A stretch of 56,810 bases of DNA, taken from assembly GCF_009601505.1 (NCBI RefSeq), contig NZ_WITC01000042.1, forward strand, positions 1 to 56,810, given 5' to 3'. Of this stretch, positions 8,885 to 17,810 are shown one piece after another. Numbering within the stretch: position 1 is the stretch's first letter; each line of letters begins with the position of its first letter. The stretch comes from Sinorhizobium terangae (lineage in GTDB: Bacteria > Pseudomonadota > Alphaproteobacteria > Rhizobiales > Rhizobiaceae). Below the pieces are notes generated by a model, which saw nothing but the letters and a program-made list of their open reading frames with translations, was not told the DNA's origin and did no database searches. The position numbers and the translations under genes were made by a program.

Positions 8885-8988
8885 AGAGCGGGATGCACTC
8901 AGGTGCGTTCGCGCAACCGATCTACCTGTTTGTTTTTGCCGCACTTGTGCGACGACAGGTGATTCCACCTGACTGCATAATGCTCTAG
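8881..8988. repeat. Palindromic intergenic repeat, interrupted
   Basis: The outer arms (AGAGCGGGATGCACTCAGGTG at the left; CACCTGACTGCATAATGCTCT at the right) are imperfect inverted repeats ending in CTAG at 8985-8988. The middle holds about 65 bp of other sequence. The arms resemble the common rhizobial short palindrome ending AATGCTCTAG. It fills the wgaE-wgaF gap and touches both coding ends. It may act as a hairpin in the transcript. Confidence 0.6.
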
Positions 8989-10157
8989 AGGCCGACATGC
9001 GCGAGAGCAGTGCGGAAGTTGGCCTCACAAGCCGAGTACCGGTCGATGACTGCCTGCGAGTCGATCTTGGAAAGGAAATTCCCAAGATAGGCCCTCCTGT
9101 CCGTCTCGCGGTTCCAGATCGCGGCCTCCATATAGGGAAAGCCGATGAACTCCAGCATCTCGCGCATGCGATCGTCGACCGCGATCATGAGCGAAGGCAC
9201 TCCGGCCTGCATGCCGATGATGCAACCATGGAACCGGCGGCCGAAGCAGAGATCGCGCGAACTGACCCAGCTTCGCCACTGATTGGTGTCGAAGAAGACC
9301 AGCAGCTCATGCTTCCTCTGCCACTTCTCGGAATGCTTGTATTCGGTCTGTCCCGTAATACGTCCGCTTGCCCGGTCGTAGACATGCACGTCGTCCTCCC
9401 CGGGCAGGGAGAGATTGTAGGCGACCACCTCGTCCTGGACGACGTAGCTTGCAACGCTGTCGGGCTTCAGGAGCGCATGGGCATCGACGATGGTATCGGC
9501 CACGCTGCCGAGATAGCCGCCGAAGGCGATCTTTTGGGCCGTCGCCAGCTCCGGATTGGCGAGAGCGGTGAGCGAGCGCTTCATCTCGTTCGGAGCAAAG
9601 AAAAGCGACGGGCAGCCCGTGGGCCTCACGGATTTCATGCCTTGCTCGCGGAGGAACTCGGCGGTGAAATAACCACGGGTCAGGAAGAAGCTCTCTTTGT
9701 TTCGGAGCACATCTAGGAATTTGAGGGTGCCGGCCGGCAGATTTTCCTTGAGCCCTTCCCTGCGCTGTATGCCGATGCCCATCACCACCACGGGCATCTT
9801 CAGCTTGTCGAATACTTCCGCTTCGAGATCCGCAGAGTAGCCGGGCCGCAAGAGATTGGCCGAGGCGAAGACGCAGATGTCGAACTCCTCGTTGAAGCGC
9901 GCGTAGACCTCGTCAGAGTTGCGGCTGTTGGCGAGATGCCAGAACGGCACATAGGTGACGTCGTGTCCACGCAAAGCGCTGGCCGCTCCTTCGCCGATCA
10001 GATAGTTGCCGGTATTGGCGATTTTCCGCACCTGGTCGATGAGATCCTTCTTTGTCCTGACCTCATCGAAATAGGGCCTGTGGCGGACCTCCGACCCGGA
10101 TACGCCCGCGACGGTACGCTGCAGATATGACGGGATTCCTGTAAGCAAGACACGCAT
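8985..10157 (-). CDS. wgaE: Polysaccharide pyruvyltransferase family protein
   Basis: This 390-aa protein belongs to the polysaccharide pyruvyltransferase family (CsaB/ExoV/WcaK type), which adds ketal-linked pyruvate from phosphoenolpyruvate to sugars. Galactoglucan is known to carry 4,6-pyruvyl-galactose. Visible blocks are TGNYLIGEGAASAL near residue 50, VVVMGIGIQRREGL, KESFFLTRGYFTAEFLREQG, VRPTGCPSLFF and FGRRFHGCIIGMQAGVPSLM followed by DDRMREM, the conserved C-terminal active region. It is a tandem paralogue of wgaD, sharing most of these blocks. The start MRVLLTGIPSYL aligns with the wgaD start. Symbol from synteny (old expA5). Confidence 0.88.
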   Translation of the reverse strand: MRVLLTGIPSYLQRTVAGVSGSEVRHRPYFDEVRTKKDLIDQVRKIANTGNYLIGEGAASALRGHDVTYVPFWHLANSRNSDEVYARFNEEFDICVFASANLLRPGYSADLEAEVFDKLKMPVVVMGIGIQRREGLKENLPAGTLKFLDVLRNKESFFLTRGYFTAEFLREQGMKSVRPTGCPSLFFAPNEMKRSLTALANPELATAQKIAFGGYLGSVADTIVDAHALLKPDSVASYVVQDEVVAYNLSLPGEDDVHVYDRASGRITGQTEYKHSEKWQRKHELLVFFDTNQWRSWVSSRDLCFGRRFHGCIIGMQAGVPSLMIAVDDRMREMLEFIGFPYMEAAIWNRETDRRAYLGNFLSKIDSQAVIDRYSACEANFRTALAHVGL

Positions 10158-10202
10158 CGAAACACCTGATTTTCTGAAGTCCGGGACCGCGCCCGCGAAG
10201 GT

Positions 10203-11381
10203 TTATTGCCCGATCCCGATTTCGCGCAGCGCCGTGCGGAAGGTGCGCTCGCGATCGGAATATCTGTCGATGAGTTCGGATGCGTTGAGCCCGGCCAGGT
10301 GATCGGCGACGAACTCGGCCCGATCTTCCGCGTTATCCACATCGATGGCATCGACCGCGGGCAGGCCCGTATAGCCGAGCATCTCGCGCATCCGGTCGTC
10401 CACCGCCACCATCAGGCTTGGCACACCCGCCTGCATGGCGATGATCGAGCCGTGGAAGCGCCGCCCGAAATTGAAGTCCATGGACGACGCCCATGCGCGC
10501 CACTGGTTCGTGTCGAAGAAGGTGCGGATGTCGAAGGATGTCTTCAGCCGATCCGTGCCCGGATAGCTGAGCTCGCCGAGCATCGAACCGGAGGCGGAGT
10601 CATAGACGCGCCCGTCGCCATTTTCCTCCACGTTCATGTCGAAGTGCAGGAACTCGTCCTGGATCACGTATTGGGGGCGCGAGTCTTCGGGCGCCAGAGC
10701 ATGGGCATCGACAATCGTATCGTGATTGGCGCCGAGATAGCCGGAGAAGATCGTCCGCGCCTTGCCGATCTTCACATGCGGCAGCTTCTTCAGCGACGCG
10801 CGCATGTTGTGCGGCATGAAATAGACGGAGGGGCAGCCCGTCGGCTGGACGTAGGTAAAGCCCTGGTCCTTGAGGAAGCCTGCCGTCTCGAATCCGCGCG
10901 TGAGGAAATAGTGCTCCCGCTCTTTCAGAACGTTCAGGAGCCGCTTCGTGCCCTCGGGCAGGCTGTTCTCGAGATCCCGGCGATTCTGTAGACCGATGCC
11001 GAGCATGACGATCGGCATCTTGAGCTTGCTCAGGACCTCGGCTTCCGCGTCGGCGGAGAGGCCCTTGCGCAGAAGGTTAGCGCAGGTGAACACGCATATG
11101 TCGAAATTAGCGTTGAACTCCTCCAGACCAACACCGTTCTTGCTGCAATTGTAGAGATGCCAGAACGGCACCTGCTTCGCATGCGGCGCGATCGCGCGGA
11201 GCGCCCCTTCGCCGATCAGGTAGTTTCCGGTGTTGCTGATGTTGCGAAGCTCCTGAAGAAACTCCTCCTTCGTCTCCGGCTGTTTCTGCCGCTCCGAATA
11301 GGACACCGACAGGCCGTGAGCGCCGTTGGCAAGGCGCGTGTAGTGGCCAGGAATTCCCGTCACGAGGATTCTTGGACGCAT
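10203..11381 (-). CDS. wgaD: Polysaccharide pyruvyltransferase family protein
   Basis: This 392-aa cytoplasmic enzyme is a second member of the pyruvyltransferase family. Conserved blocks are RILVTGIPGHYTR at the start, NISNTGNYLIGEGALRAIA, IVMLGIGLQNRRDL, REHYFLTRGFETAGFLKDQG, VQPTGCPSVYF and FGRRFHGSIIAMQAGVPSLM with VDDRMREMLGYTGLP. The ATG at 11381 gives an N-terminus matching wgaE; an in-frame upstream start would add 18 unrelated residues. The gap to wgaE is 45 bp. Two copies in tandem suggest either two acceptor sugars or a heteromeric enzyme; the sequence does not decide which. Symbol from synteny (old expA4). Confidence 0.88.
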   Translation of the reverse strand: MRPRILVTGIPGHYTRLANGAHGLSVSYSERQKQPETKEEFLQELRNISNTGNYLIGEGALRAIAPHAKQVPFWHLYNCSKNGVGLEEFNANFDICVFTCANLLRKGLSADAEAEVLSKLKMPIVMLGIGLQNRRDLENSLPEGTKRLLNVLKEREHYFLTRGFETAGFLKDQGFTYVQPTGCPSVYFMPHNMRASLKKLPHVKIGKARTIFSGYLGANHDTIVDAHALAPEDSRPQYVIQDEFLHFDMNVEENGDGRVYDSASGSMLGELSYPGTDRLKTSFDIRTFFDTNQWRAWASSMDFNFGRRFHGSIIAMQAGVPSLMVAVDDRMREMLGYTGLPAVDAIDVDNAEDRAEFVADHLAGLNASELIDRYSDRERTFRTALREIGIGQ

Positions 11382-11418
11382 GCAATAGACCCTTCTTCTT
11401 GAAACCGGCGCGGGCTTG

Positions 11419-14097
11419 TCAGCCCACCGCCGCAACCTCGGGATTGGATGTCTCGCGCTGACGTATGACCGTCGAGCGCGAAAGCGATGAATTGTTCACT
11501 GAGCGGTCGCACCAGCCGAGGAACTCGGAAAAGGAGGATGCCCATGAGCGGCGTGCAGCGGTTCTCAGGCACCCCTCCATGAGAGGCGCGAGTTTCTCGC
11601 GATTGTGGGCCACTTCCGCGATGACCTTCGCCATGTCGCGCACCACCTGTGGATCGGCGGCAGCGTCGATCAGGATGCCGTCCTCGCCATCGATTATGAG
11701 CTCGTCGACGGCGCCGACGGCGGTCGCGATCGGAACGCAGCCGAGTTGCTGCGCCTCGGCGATCATCAATGGCGCCCCTTCCCATCGCGATGGCATCAGA
11801 AGAACATCCGCCCAACCCAGGGCTTTGATGAGGTCCTTGCTCGCAAACACCGGCGGGCGCACGTCAACGCCAAGATCCTTCAGTCGATCCGTCCACGATA
11901 TGGTGGCGTCCGCGAGGATCTCGCCGCCAATCGCCCGGGCGTCGAAAGGTACGCGCGAGGCCCTGAGCTCCGCGATCGCAGCAGCCAGGCGGTCGATCCC
12001 TTTCTGTTGGTCGAGCCGGCCCATGTAGAGGACCCGGAGCCGATCGTCCTTGCGCTCGATCCGCCTGACCGACAGAACCTCTGCCAGGACCTTGGGCGGC
12101 ACGGAGAAGCTCGCGCCGTTGGGGACAGCAAAGGTCTTCTCGTGCGGGACGCCGAAGCTGTGCAGATAGATTTTGAGCTGCTCCGAGCAGGTCAGGAACG
12201 CGTCATAGCAATGCTCATGCGCAATTGCCGCGAACGGCTGTCCGGCGGGCCTCTTGAAGCCCGTATTGTCGACGACGTGAAGATAGCAGGCGGTGCGGGT
12301 ACCTTCGGAGCGCAGGCGCGCGATGAGCGGGTGCACCGCCATGACATGATTGTTGATTAGGAGGTCGAATCCGGAAAGCTGACCCTTGAGTGCCGACCAA
12401 TCGACCTCATGCCCCTCGGCTATGAAGTCCTGCCCCAGAAAAGAGCCCGAGCCGCCCCAGGCGGGAATGCCCTGGTCCCAGAAGTGTATGTAATCAAAGC
12501 TCGCGTCGAACTCGTCGATTACGTCCATCCTGGACGTGCCCAACACAAACAGATGGGTCTCGTAGCCATTCGCCTTCAATTCACGCGCCGCAGCATAGAC
12601 GACCTTCTCGGCGCCACCGAATGACGCGTTCGGAACGAGCAGTGCCGCGGTTCGTTTGCCTCCTTCGCTATGCCCGAGCGGCAGCACCGGCGAGCCGCCG
12701 AGCTCGTGGCGAAGTGCCTTGTGGAGTTCTGCGTAAGGCACGAGCCGCGCCGGGCGCCAGGTCCAGCGCCGGCCGGCCGTCCGGCGTAGCGGACTGGTCG
12801 CGATGGCGTTGACACAATTGATCATCACCTGCTGCGGCGTGATCAGCGAGCGGCGCGGCAGGGTTCTCGGGAAGGGAAAGCGCACCTTCAGCACCGCCGA
12901 TGTGGGCCATACCTGCTGGTTGCCGATCGACGCGAACCAGTCGAGCGCATTGTTCTGGATCACGTCGCGCACGAGCGAGGTCGGCAAGAAGATGAGATCG
13001 GCATGCCCCACATGCGCCCCGGCCTCATGGAAGACCGGCTCGATCTTGCGCTGTGCGGCGTCATTGCCGAGCTGGACGAAGACGACATTGGCCTTCTCGC
13101 TCAAGCGCTCCAGATGCGAAAGCACGTTCGGTAGCATGCGCGAGCGCAGCAGGAGATCGAGGGTGGCGCCGCTTCCGGCAATCAGGAACGGCGGGAAATG
13201 GACGTTGTCCGGCTCGCCGATACTTGCCCAAAAGGACGGGATGATATCGTCGAGGCGAAGCTTCTGCGGCGACTTGGTCGGATCGGTGAAGAAGGAGATC
13301 GCCGCGTCTTCCGTCCGCGCAAAGAGATAGCGCGGGCATTCCTCATGTTCGAAATCAACGAGCATAGGACGCTGGAAAAGTGCCCTGTGGCGTTTCCTCA
13401 AGAAGCTCACCGAGGCGGCACGATCCCTGTTCGCCTCCTTGAAGCGGCTTTCCGCTCGTAGCCGGTATTCGAACGTCGTGTCGTGACACGGCGTTCCGAC
13501 GAAGCCATGTTCGATGCAGGACAGCCAGAACTCCCAGTCTTCGAAACCGTTTTGCCTGTCGTCGTTGAAGCGCACGCCGGCACGGAAGACGTCGATCGAG
13601 ATCATCGAGCCCGTGTCGCAGATGTTGTCGGTGATGCAGTGGACAAGCCGCGAGTAGCGGTTGCCGTAGTGCGCCCGCCAGCTCACTGAGAAGGTGTCAA
13701 TATTGGTGTAGACCCAGCCGCAGCCGCTTGAGGCAAGCTGGCGGTAGAGGGTTTCGATCGTGCCCGGCAGGACGCGGTTGTCGGCATCGAGGAAGTAGAC
13801 CGCTCGCGCCTCCGGCAAGTTTTCGAGCACATAGTCGATCGCGCGGTTGCGCGCGCCACCCGGTCCGGCATTCGCTCCGAAAAGCACATGGACCGTCGGA
13901 TGGGCAGCAGCATAGAGGAGCAACTGGTCGAAGGTCTCCTGCCGCGGATCGCCGTCGACCGACACGACCACCGCAATCCTGCATTCGGAGACGGCCGATG
14001 CGAGCACCGATTCGATCGCCTCCAGCACAAGGGCCGCGTGACCGTAGAGCGGCATGGCGACCGCGATCAGGTCCGAAACGTCCTTATTGCCGGACAT
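11419..14097 (-). CDS. wgaB: Fused GT2-GT4 glycosyltransferase
   Basis: This 892-aa protein joins two glycosyltransferases. The N-terminal ~250 residues are a GT-A/GT2 domain: IAVAMPLYGHAALVLEAIES, NAGPGGARNRAIDY, AVYFLDADNRVLPGTIETL (DxD-type metal motif DAD) and NGFEDWEFWLSCIEHGFVG. The C-terminal part (from ~residue 500) is GT-B/GT4: NASFGGAEKVVYAAARELKA, LRVLYMGRLDQQKGIDRLAA and LLMPSRWEGAPLMIAEAQQL, the nucleotide-sugar motif. The middle ~200 residues are not recognised. A single chain with two transferases could build the alternating glucose-galactose disaccharide of galactoglucan; that is inference. It overlaps wgaA by 14 bp. It matches the merged expA23 gene of S. meliloti. Confidence 0.9.
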   Translation of the reverse strand: MSGNKDVSDLIAVAMPLYGHAALVLEAIESVLASAVSECRIAVVVSVDGDPRQETFDQLLLYAAAHPTVHVLFGANAGPGGARNRAIDYVLENLPEARAVYFLDADNRVLPGTIETLYRQLASSGCGWVYTNIDTFSVSWRAHYGNRYSRLVHCITDNICDTGSMISIDVFRAGVRFNDDRQNGFEDWEFWLSCIEHGFVGTPCHDTTFEYRLRAESRFKEANRDRAASVSFLRKRHRALFQRPMLVDFEHEECPRYLFARTEDAAISFFTDPTKSPQKLRLDDIIPSFWASIGEPDNVHFPPFLIAGSGATLDLLLRSRMLPNVLSHLERLSEKANVVFVQLGNDAAQRKIEPVFHEAGAHVGHADLIFLPTSLVRDVIQNNALDWFASIGNQQVWPTSAVLKVRFPFPRTLPRRSLITPQQVMINCVNAIATSPLRRTAGRRWTWRPARLVPYAELHKALRHELGGSPVLPLGHSEGGKRTAALLVPNASFGGAEKVVYAAARELKANGYETHLFVLGTSRMDVIDEFDASFDYIHFWDQGIPAWGGSGSFLGQDFIAEGHEVDWSALKGQLSGFDLLINNHVMAVHPLIARLRSEGTRTACYLHVVDNTGFKRPAGQPFAAIAHEHCYDAFLTCSEQLKIYLHSFGVPHEKTFAVPNGASFSVPPKVLAEVLSVRRIERKDDRLRVLYMGRLDQQKGIDRLAAAIAELRASRVPFDARAIGGEILADATISWTDRLKDLGVDVRPPVFASKDLIKALGWADVLLMPSRWEGAPLMIAEAQQLGCVPIATAVGAVDELIIDGEDGILIDAAADPQVVRDMAKVIAEVAHNREKLAPLMEGCLRTAARRSWASSFSEFLGWCDRSVNNSSLSRSTVIRQRETSNPEVAAVG

Positions 14098-15568
14098 GCG
14101 ACGCCCCTGCGGATTGCTTGACCAACCGGAAGCCGGACACCTTGAGCCACGAAAAATCGACCGTGTCCGTTACAGCGCGGCTGAGGATCATCAGATCCAT
14201 GGGCTCGCGCACGGGTTTATCCAGTTGAAAGTTGATGTTGATCGCCTGCTGGGCAGTGACTTCGCGCCAGCCGCTGAAGAATGCCGAAGGCTTGGCCGCT
14301 CCCTTGCGCGCCAGCTCCGCCACCTCGGATCGCGCATTCGAATTGGCGGGCGCGAGCAGAAAGCTCACGGCCGCGGGCGCGCCCTGCGGATGGTCGATGA
14401 CGGCGCTTGCCGAGAAGGAAATCGTGCCAGGGTCGACGGCGCGACCGATGGTGCCGGCCGAAATTCCGCTCGGCAGCGGGTGACAAACCACGGCGTGCTC
14501 GTGCTCAAGAAAGCGGACGGTTTGGAACTCAGGAACCACAGGCGTGACGGACACGTCGACAATCTGGCTCAAGAGCTCGACCGCCAGACGATAGTCTTCG
14601 ATGAAATGCCCTTCGAGCAAGGCGGTCGGCGCGATCATGTTGGGCATGCGCGCCGGTCTGACGCCGGCAAGCCCTGTAAACACCCGGAATGCAAGCGGCC
14701 GGAGGTCGAGATCGGCATGAGCGGCGTCTGACCGGGCCGTATAACGCTCGCTTGCGATCGGATAGCCGAGCGAGAGCCCCACCATCTCCGTACCGGTTGT
14801 GGAGACCCTGAGCCGCAGCGTCCTTGCTCCGCCTCCGCAAGCCCGCGGCAGTGCGAAGAAATTCCAGCCTGCGGCCACCTGTGCGTAGGGCACGGTCCAC
14901 TCGGCCACGCCCTCCCCGCTCTCGACATAGCCGAGCATCACGACCAGCTCGCCACCATCCTTCGGGACGGAGTGGAGATGTAGCGCGACGCCCGCCACGC
15001 CAAGACTGGAGACCGGCAGGAGTTGTTCGACATACCCGGTCGCGAGAAGCTGCCCTATGCCTTCGTCCTTCGGATCGACATAAGGATCGTGCGCGAAGAT
15101 CTCGGTGACCGGCTCCCAGTTGCGAGCCTGGAACGCGTCCTCGAGCGCGCGGTAGTTCTCAAGCAGCGCCTCGCGCTCGCGCCGGAGGATGGCGAGCTCG
15201 GACGTTACCGAGGCGGCGAAGCCGGCAAGCCGCCCCACCCCGCCTTCGACCAGCGCACGAACGAGCGCCAAGCTCTCCGTCTTTCTCCTCGCATCGAGCC
15301 GCTGAAGCGGTATCTCGGGGATCGTTCCCAAGGCACGCAGGGACGCGAGTCCCTCGGTCAGGTCCGCCTCCGCCTCGTCAGAAAAAGCGAGCGCAATCAG
15401 CGGGAACGCGTTCTGTAGAGGAATGCGGGAGTCTGTTTCCGCCTTGAGATAGTGGACCAGATGCTCGATGTCGCTTCCTTCGACATCTGCCCGGTCCCGA
15501 TCGGATGCTACAACCAGCCTTCGCTTCGCCGGCGATTGCCTCACGCTAGAAGACGTCAATTCTTGCAC
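14084..15568 (-). CDS. wgaA: Exopolysaccharide-cluster protein of unknown function
   Basis: This 494-aa protein is not recognised as an enzyme. It begins with a polar segment, then has a helical, coiled-coil-prone section (TSELAILRREREALLENYRA, residues ~145-165). The rest is rich in beta strands, with LPVSSLGVAGVALHLHSVPK and AGWNFFALPRACGGGARTLR, suggesting carbohydrate-binding-like sandwich domains. No signal peptide or membrane segment is evident, so it is probably cytoplasmic. The start is GTG at 15568; the ribosome-binding site is poor and a later start is possible. It heads the wga operon, 148 bp from a WggR-type palindrome, and overlaps wgaB. The place matches expA1. Confidence 0.7.
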   Translation of the reverse strand: MQELTSSSVRQSPAKRRLVVASDRDRADVEGSDIEHLVHYLKAETDSRIPLQNAFPLIALAFSDEAEADLTEGLASLRALGTIPEIPLQRLDARRKTESLALVRALVEGGVGRLAGFAASVTSELAILRREREALLENYRALEDAFQARNWEPVTEIFAHDPYVDPKDEGIGQLLATGYVEQLLPVSSLGVAGVALHLHSVPKDGGELVVMLGYVESGEGVAEWTVPYAQVAAGWNFFALPRACGGGARTLRLRVSTTGTEMVGLSLGYPIASERYTARSDAAHADLDLRPLAFRVFTGLAGVRPARMPNMIAPTALLEGHFIEDYRLAVELLSQIVDVSVTPVVPEFQTVRFLEHEHAVVCHPLPSGISAGTIGRAVDPGTISFSASAVIDHPQGAPAAVSFLLAPANSNARSEVAELARKGAAKPSAFFSGWREVTAQQAININFQLDKPVREPMDLMILSRAVTDTVDFSWLKVSGFRLVKQSAGASHVRQ

Positions 15569-15715
15569 GCAGCGGCCCCAGAATAAATCGATTGTGTCGA
15601 GGATGAAGCTTGCTCAGCGAATGAATAAATTCGCCCCCGAAATTCATCGCTCAACACCTATCGAGGCATGCCGCACTGCACAATAGTAAAATCTTGGGGT
15701 TTCTCTTCGATTTTA

Positions 15716-15735
15716 TACTTCAAAACTTGAAGCAA
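15716..15735. promoter_or_regulatory. Putative WggR (ExpG) binding palindrome, wga promoter
   Basis: TACTTCAAAACTTGAAGCAA lies between the wgcA stop and the wgaA start. Its core CTTCAAAACTTGAAG is an inverted repeat. An identical 20-mer lies upstream of wggR/wgdA, and a close variant lies upstream of wgeA. The identity is seen; binding by the MarR protein WggR follows from what is known of the S. meliloti system. Confidence 0.7.
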
Positions 15736-15738
15736 TAT

Positions 15739-16986
15739 TCACGCAAATTGCGTCTCTGCCGAAAAAGCCGTTGTCTTTCCGGTAGTATTACCGATCAACG
15801 TCAACTGCCGCGCGAGGCAATCCTCCAGCCTGAACCTTTGTTCGACCGTCCTGCGTGCGGCAGCGCGCAGTGCACGGAAATCGTCCGGACGTTCGAGCAC
15901 TCCGAGTATCGCTTCGGCGAGTGCATCCGTGTCGAAGAATGGGACAAGAAGGCCGTTGCGGCCCGACCGGATGACCTCCTGAACCGGGGTCGTGTCCGAT
16001 CCGATAACGAGCGCGCCGCACGCCATCGCCTCGAGCACCGACCAGGACAGGACAAAGGGATAGGTCAGGTAAAGGTGGGCCGCGGAGATCTGAAAGAGCT
16101 GGCGAAGCACGGAATGTGCCACGACGCCCGGGAAAATAACCCTCTCGCGCGGGAGATCCAGTGACGCAAGGAGGTGGTCCTTCCACGGTCCTCCACCGGG
16201 AGGCGGCGCTCCATAACTCACGCCGTCGCCGCCGACAAAAACAAACAGCGCATCCGGATGCCGCCGGACGACCTTTGCGGCCGCCTCTAGCGCCTGTGGG
16301 AAACCCCGATAAGGCTCGAGGTCGCGCGCGACGAAGGTGATAACGGGGTCGCCGGCCTTGAGCACGCGCCCATGGGGAAGTCTCAGCGAAGCCGCGGGAT
16401 CCGGTCGGAAGCGTCGTGTGTCGATGCCTTCATGGCACACCGCAATGCGCTGCTGCGCGTCGGCCGGATAGAGGTTTCTCTGCCAATTGGTCGGGCTGAT
16501 ACCCCCCTCGATCGCCTCCAGCGACAGGAGCTGTGCGATGTTGCGCAGACGCAATCTCTTGCGGGTCTCCGAATCGGGCTTGTCATCCGGCGCGAAGCCG
16601 ACATCCGCCCCTTCGGCACGATAAAAGAACTCGCAATATCCAAGTGCGGGTACGCGCGGCAGCACATCCTTCACAAACATCATGCTGCCCCATCCTATGT
16701 GGCCGAGGATGACATCGGGGACCTGGCCGAGGCGTGCCATCGCGTCGAAGGTCTCCGCGACCCGATGGCCAATCCTCACATGGTGGTCGGGCGCGCCGAG
16801 ATGTCGCGCCATTTGCGGATGGGCCCGCGGACCCGGTTCCGCCCGGTGCCGGACCACCCGGACCGAAGGGATCCGTTGATCCACAGTCTCGGTCACGATG
16901 GTCACCTCGTTGCCCGCCTCTGCCAGATGGCGAGCGAGGGCCGCGAACTGGCCGAAACCGCGCCGGTGCACAAATGCTACATGCAT
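15739..16986 (-). CDS. wgcA: GT4 glycosyltransferase
   Basis: This 415-aa GT-B transferase probably adds one sugar during galactoglucan synthesis in the cytoplasm. The N-terminal Rossmann half begins MHVAFVHRRGFGQFAALARH, with ALGYCEFFYRAEGADVGF in the acceptor side. The C-terminal half has ITFVARDLEPYRGFPQALEA, ALFVFVGGDGVSYG, and HLYLTYPFVLSWSVLEAMAC, which carries the conserved Glu of the nucleotide-sugar site (ExxxxG-like). It closes with VIGSDTTPVQEVIRSGRNGL. It stands alone between wggR (45 bp upstream) and the WggR-type box in front of wgaA, so it may be cotranscribed with wggR. Symbol from synteny (old expC). Confidence 0.88.
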   Translation of the reverse strand: MHVAFVHRRGFGQFAALARHLAEAGNEVTIVTETVDQRIPSVRVVRHRAEPGPRAHPQMARHLGAPDHHVRIGHRVAETFDAMARLGQVPDVILGHIGWGSMMFVKDVLPRVPALGYCEFFYRAEGADVGFAPDDKPDSETRKRLRLRNIAQLLSLEAIEGGISPTNWQRNLYPADAQQRIAVCHEGIDTRRFRPDPAASLRLPHGRVLKAGDPVITFVARDLEPYRGFPQALEAAAKVVRRHPDALFVFVGGDGVSYGAPPPGGGPWKDHLLASLDLPRERVIFPGVVAHSVLRQLFQISAAHLYLTYPFVLSWSVLEAMACGALVIGSDTTPVQEVIRSGRNGLLVPFFDTDALAEAILGVLERPDDFRALRAAARRTVEQRFRLEDCLARQLTLIGNTTGKTTAFSAETQFA

Positions 16987-17031
16987 GTTCTCAAACCCGC
17001 CGCAAAACAGGAACCGTTGCCCGAAGACGCA

Positions 17032-17616
17032 TCAAATGCCGTAACGAGCGGCATTGCCCCAGACCAGTTCGAGACGGTGCAGTGTTTGGAAGGCGGTCTC
17101 GAGATTTCGCCGGTCCTGCTCCCCATGGGTAAGGGCGCGCTCATAGGACTTCGCCGCTTCGCGCAGGCTGGCGCAAAGCTTTCTGCCTTTCTCCGAAAGC
17201 CGGATGCGGGCTGATCGCTTGTCGCGCTGCGAAGCGATTCGGTCGATGTAATCGCCGTCGCCGAGCTGCTTCAGGTAATAGGAGATGTTGGACCCCATGT
17301 AGTAGCCGCGGTCCAGGAGCTCGCCCACCGAGAGCTCCGCCTCCCCAATCGCCAGAAGTACCATCGCCTGCGCCGGCCCGATGTCGTCGACGCCGATCTT
17401 GGAAAGTTCCGTGCGCAGCAGGCCGGAAAAGCGTCGGCTGGCGCGCTCCATGACACGAGCCAGCTCGAAATAGCTGATCAGCGGACCGTCTGCGTCGCGA
17501 TCGCTTTCAGGGTTGTCTGGTATCTTCCTCATCGTGTCGCTGGCAGGCAGGACTGCCACCGTGTCTGCGAAGTTTGCGAACGGATAGTGAATCCTATGAT
17601 TCATCCCTCTCTCCAT
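17032..17616 (-). CDS. wggR: MarR-family regulator of galactoglucan genes
   Basis: This 194-aa protein has a MarR winged-helix domain at residues ~75-160: IGPAQAMVLLAIGEAELSVG, then GSNISYYLKQLGDGDYIDR (recognition helix) and the wing ASQRDKRSARIRLSEKGRKL. An extra ~50-residue N-terminal extension precedes it. In S. meliloti the equivalent ExpG activates wga, wgd and wge under phosphate limitation and quorum sensing. Its place between wgcA and divergent wgdA is the same here, and near-identical palindromes lie upstream of three transcription units. The start at 17616 is followed by a second ATG four codons later (17604); either could be used. Confidence 0.92.
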   Translation of the reverse strand: MERGMNHRIHYPFANFADTVAVLPASDTMRKIPDNPESDRDADGPLISYFELARVMERASRRFSGLLRTELSKIGVDDIGPAQAMVLLAIGEAELSVGELLDRGYYMGSNISYYLKQLGDGDYIDRIASQRDKRSARIRLSEKGRKLCASLREAAKSYERALTHGEQDRRNLETAFQTLHRLELVWGNAARYGI

Positions 17617-17624
17617 TGGGAACT

Positions 17625-17665
17625 TACTTCAAAAATTCGGAAATTTACTTCAAAACTTGAAGCAA
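17625..17665. promoter_or_regulatory. Putative WggR boxes in the wggR-wgdA divergent region
   Basis: A full copy of TACTTCAAAACTTGAAGCAA lies at 17646-17665. A degenerate copy (TACTTCAAAAATTCGGAA) lies at 17625-17642, about 21 bp away, so two dimers could bind on one DNA face. They sit 9-50 bp upstream of wggR and 146 bp from the chosen wgdA start, fitting autoregulation as well as control of wgd. Confidence 0.65.
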
Positions 17666-17810
17666 ATTCATGATGCCCCTGCCCCCCGAATTTCCTGATC
17701 TTGAGCAAGCGATCTTTATTGTGCCACACTGATCGCAGCAATACTGTGATTTGAGTGAATCTGACCCAGATCGCGCCCTCGCTTACACCCCTTATCCGGA
17801 AAAATCGCCA

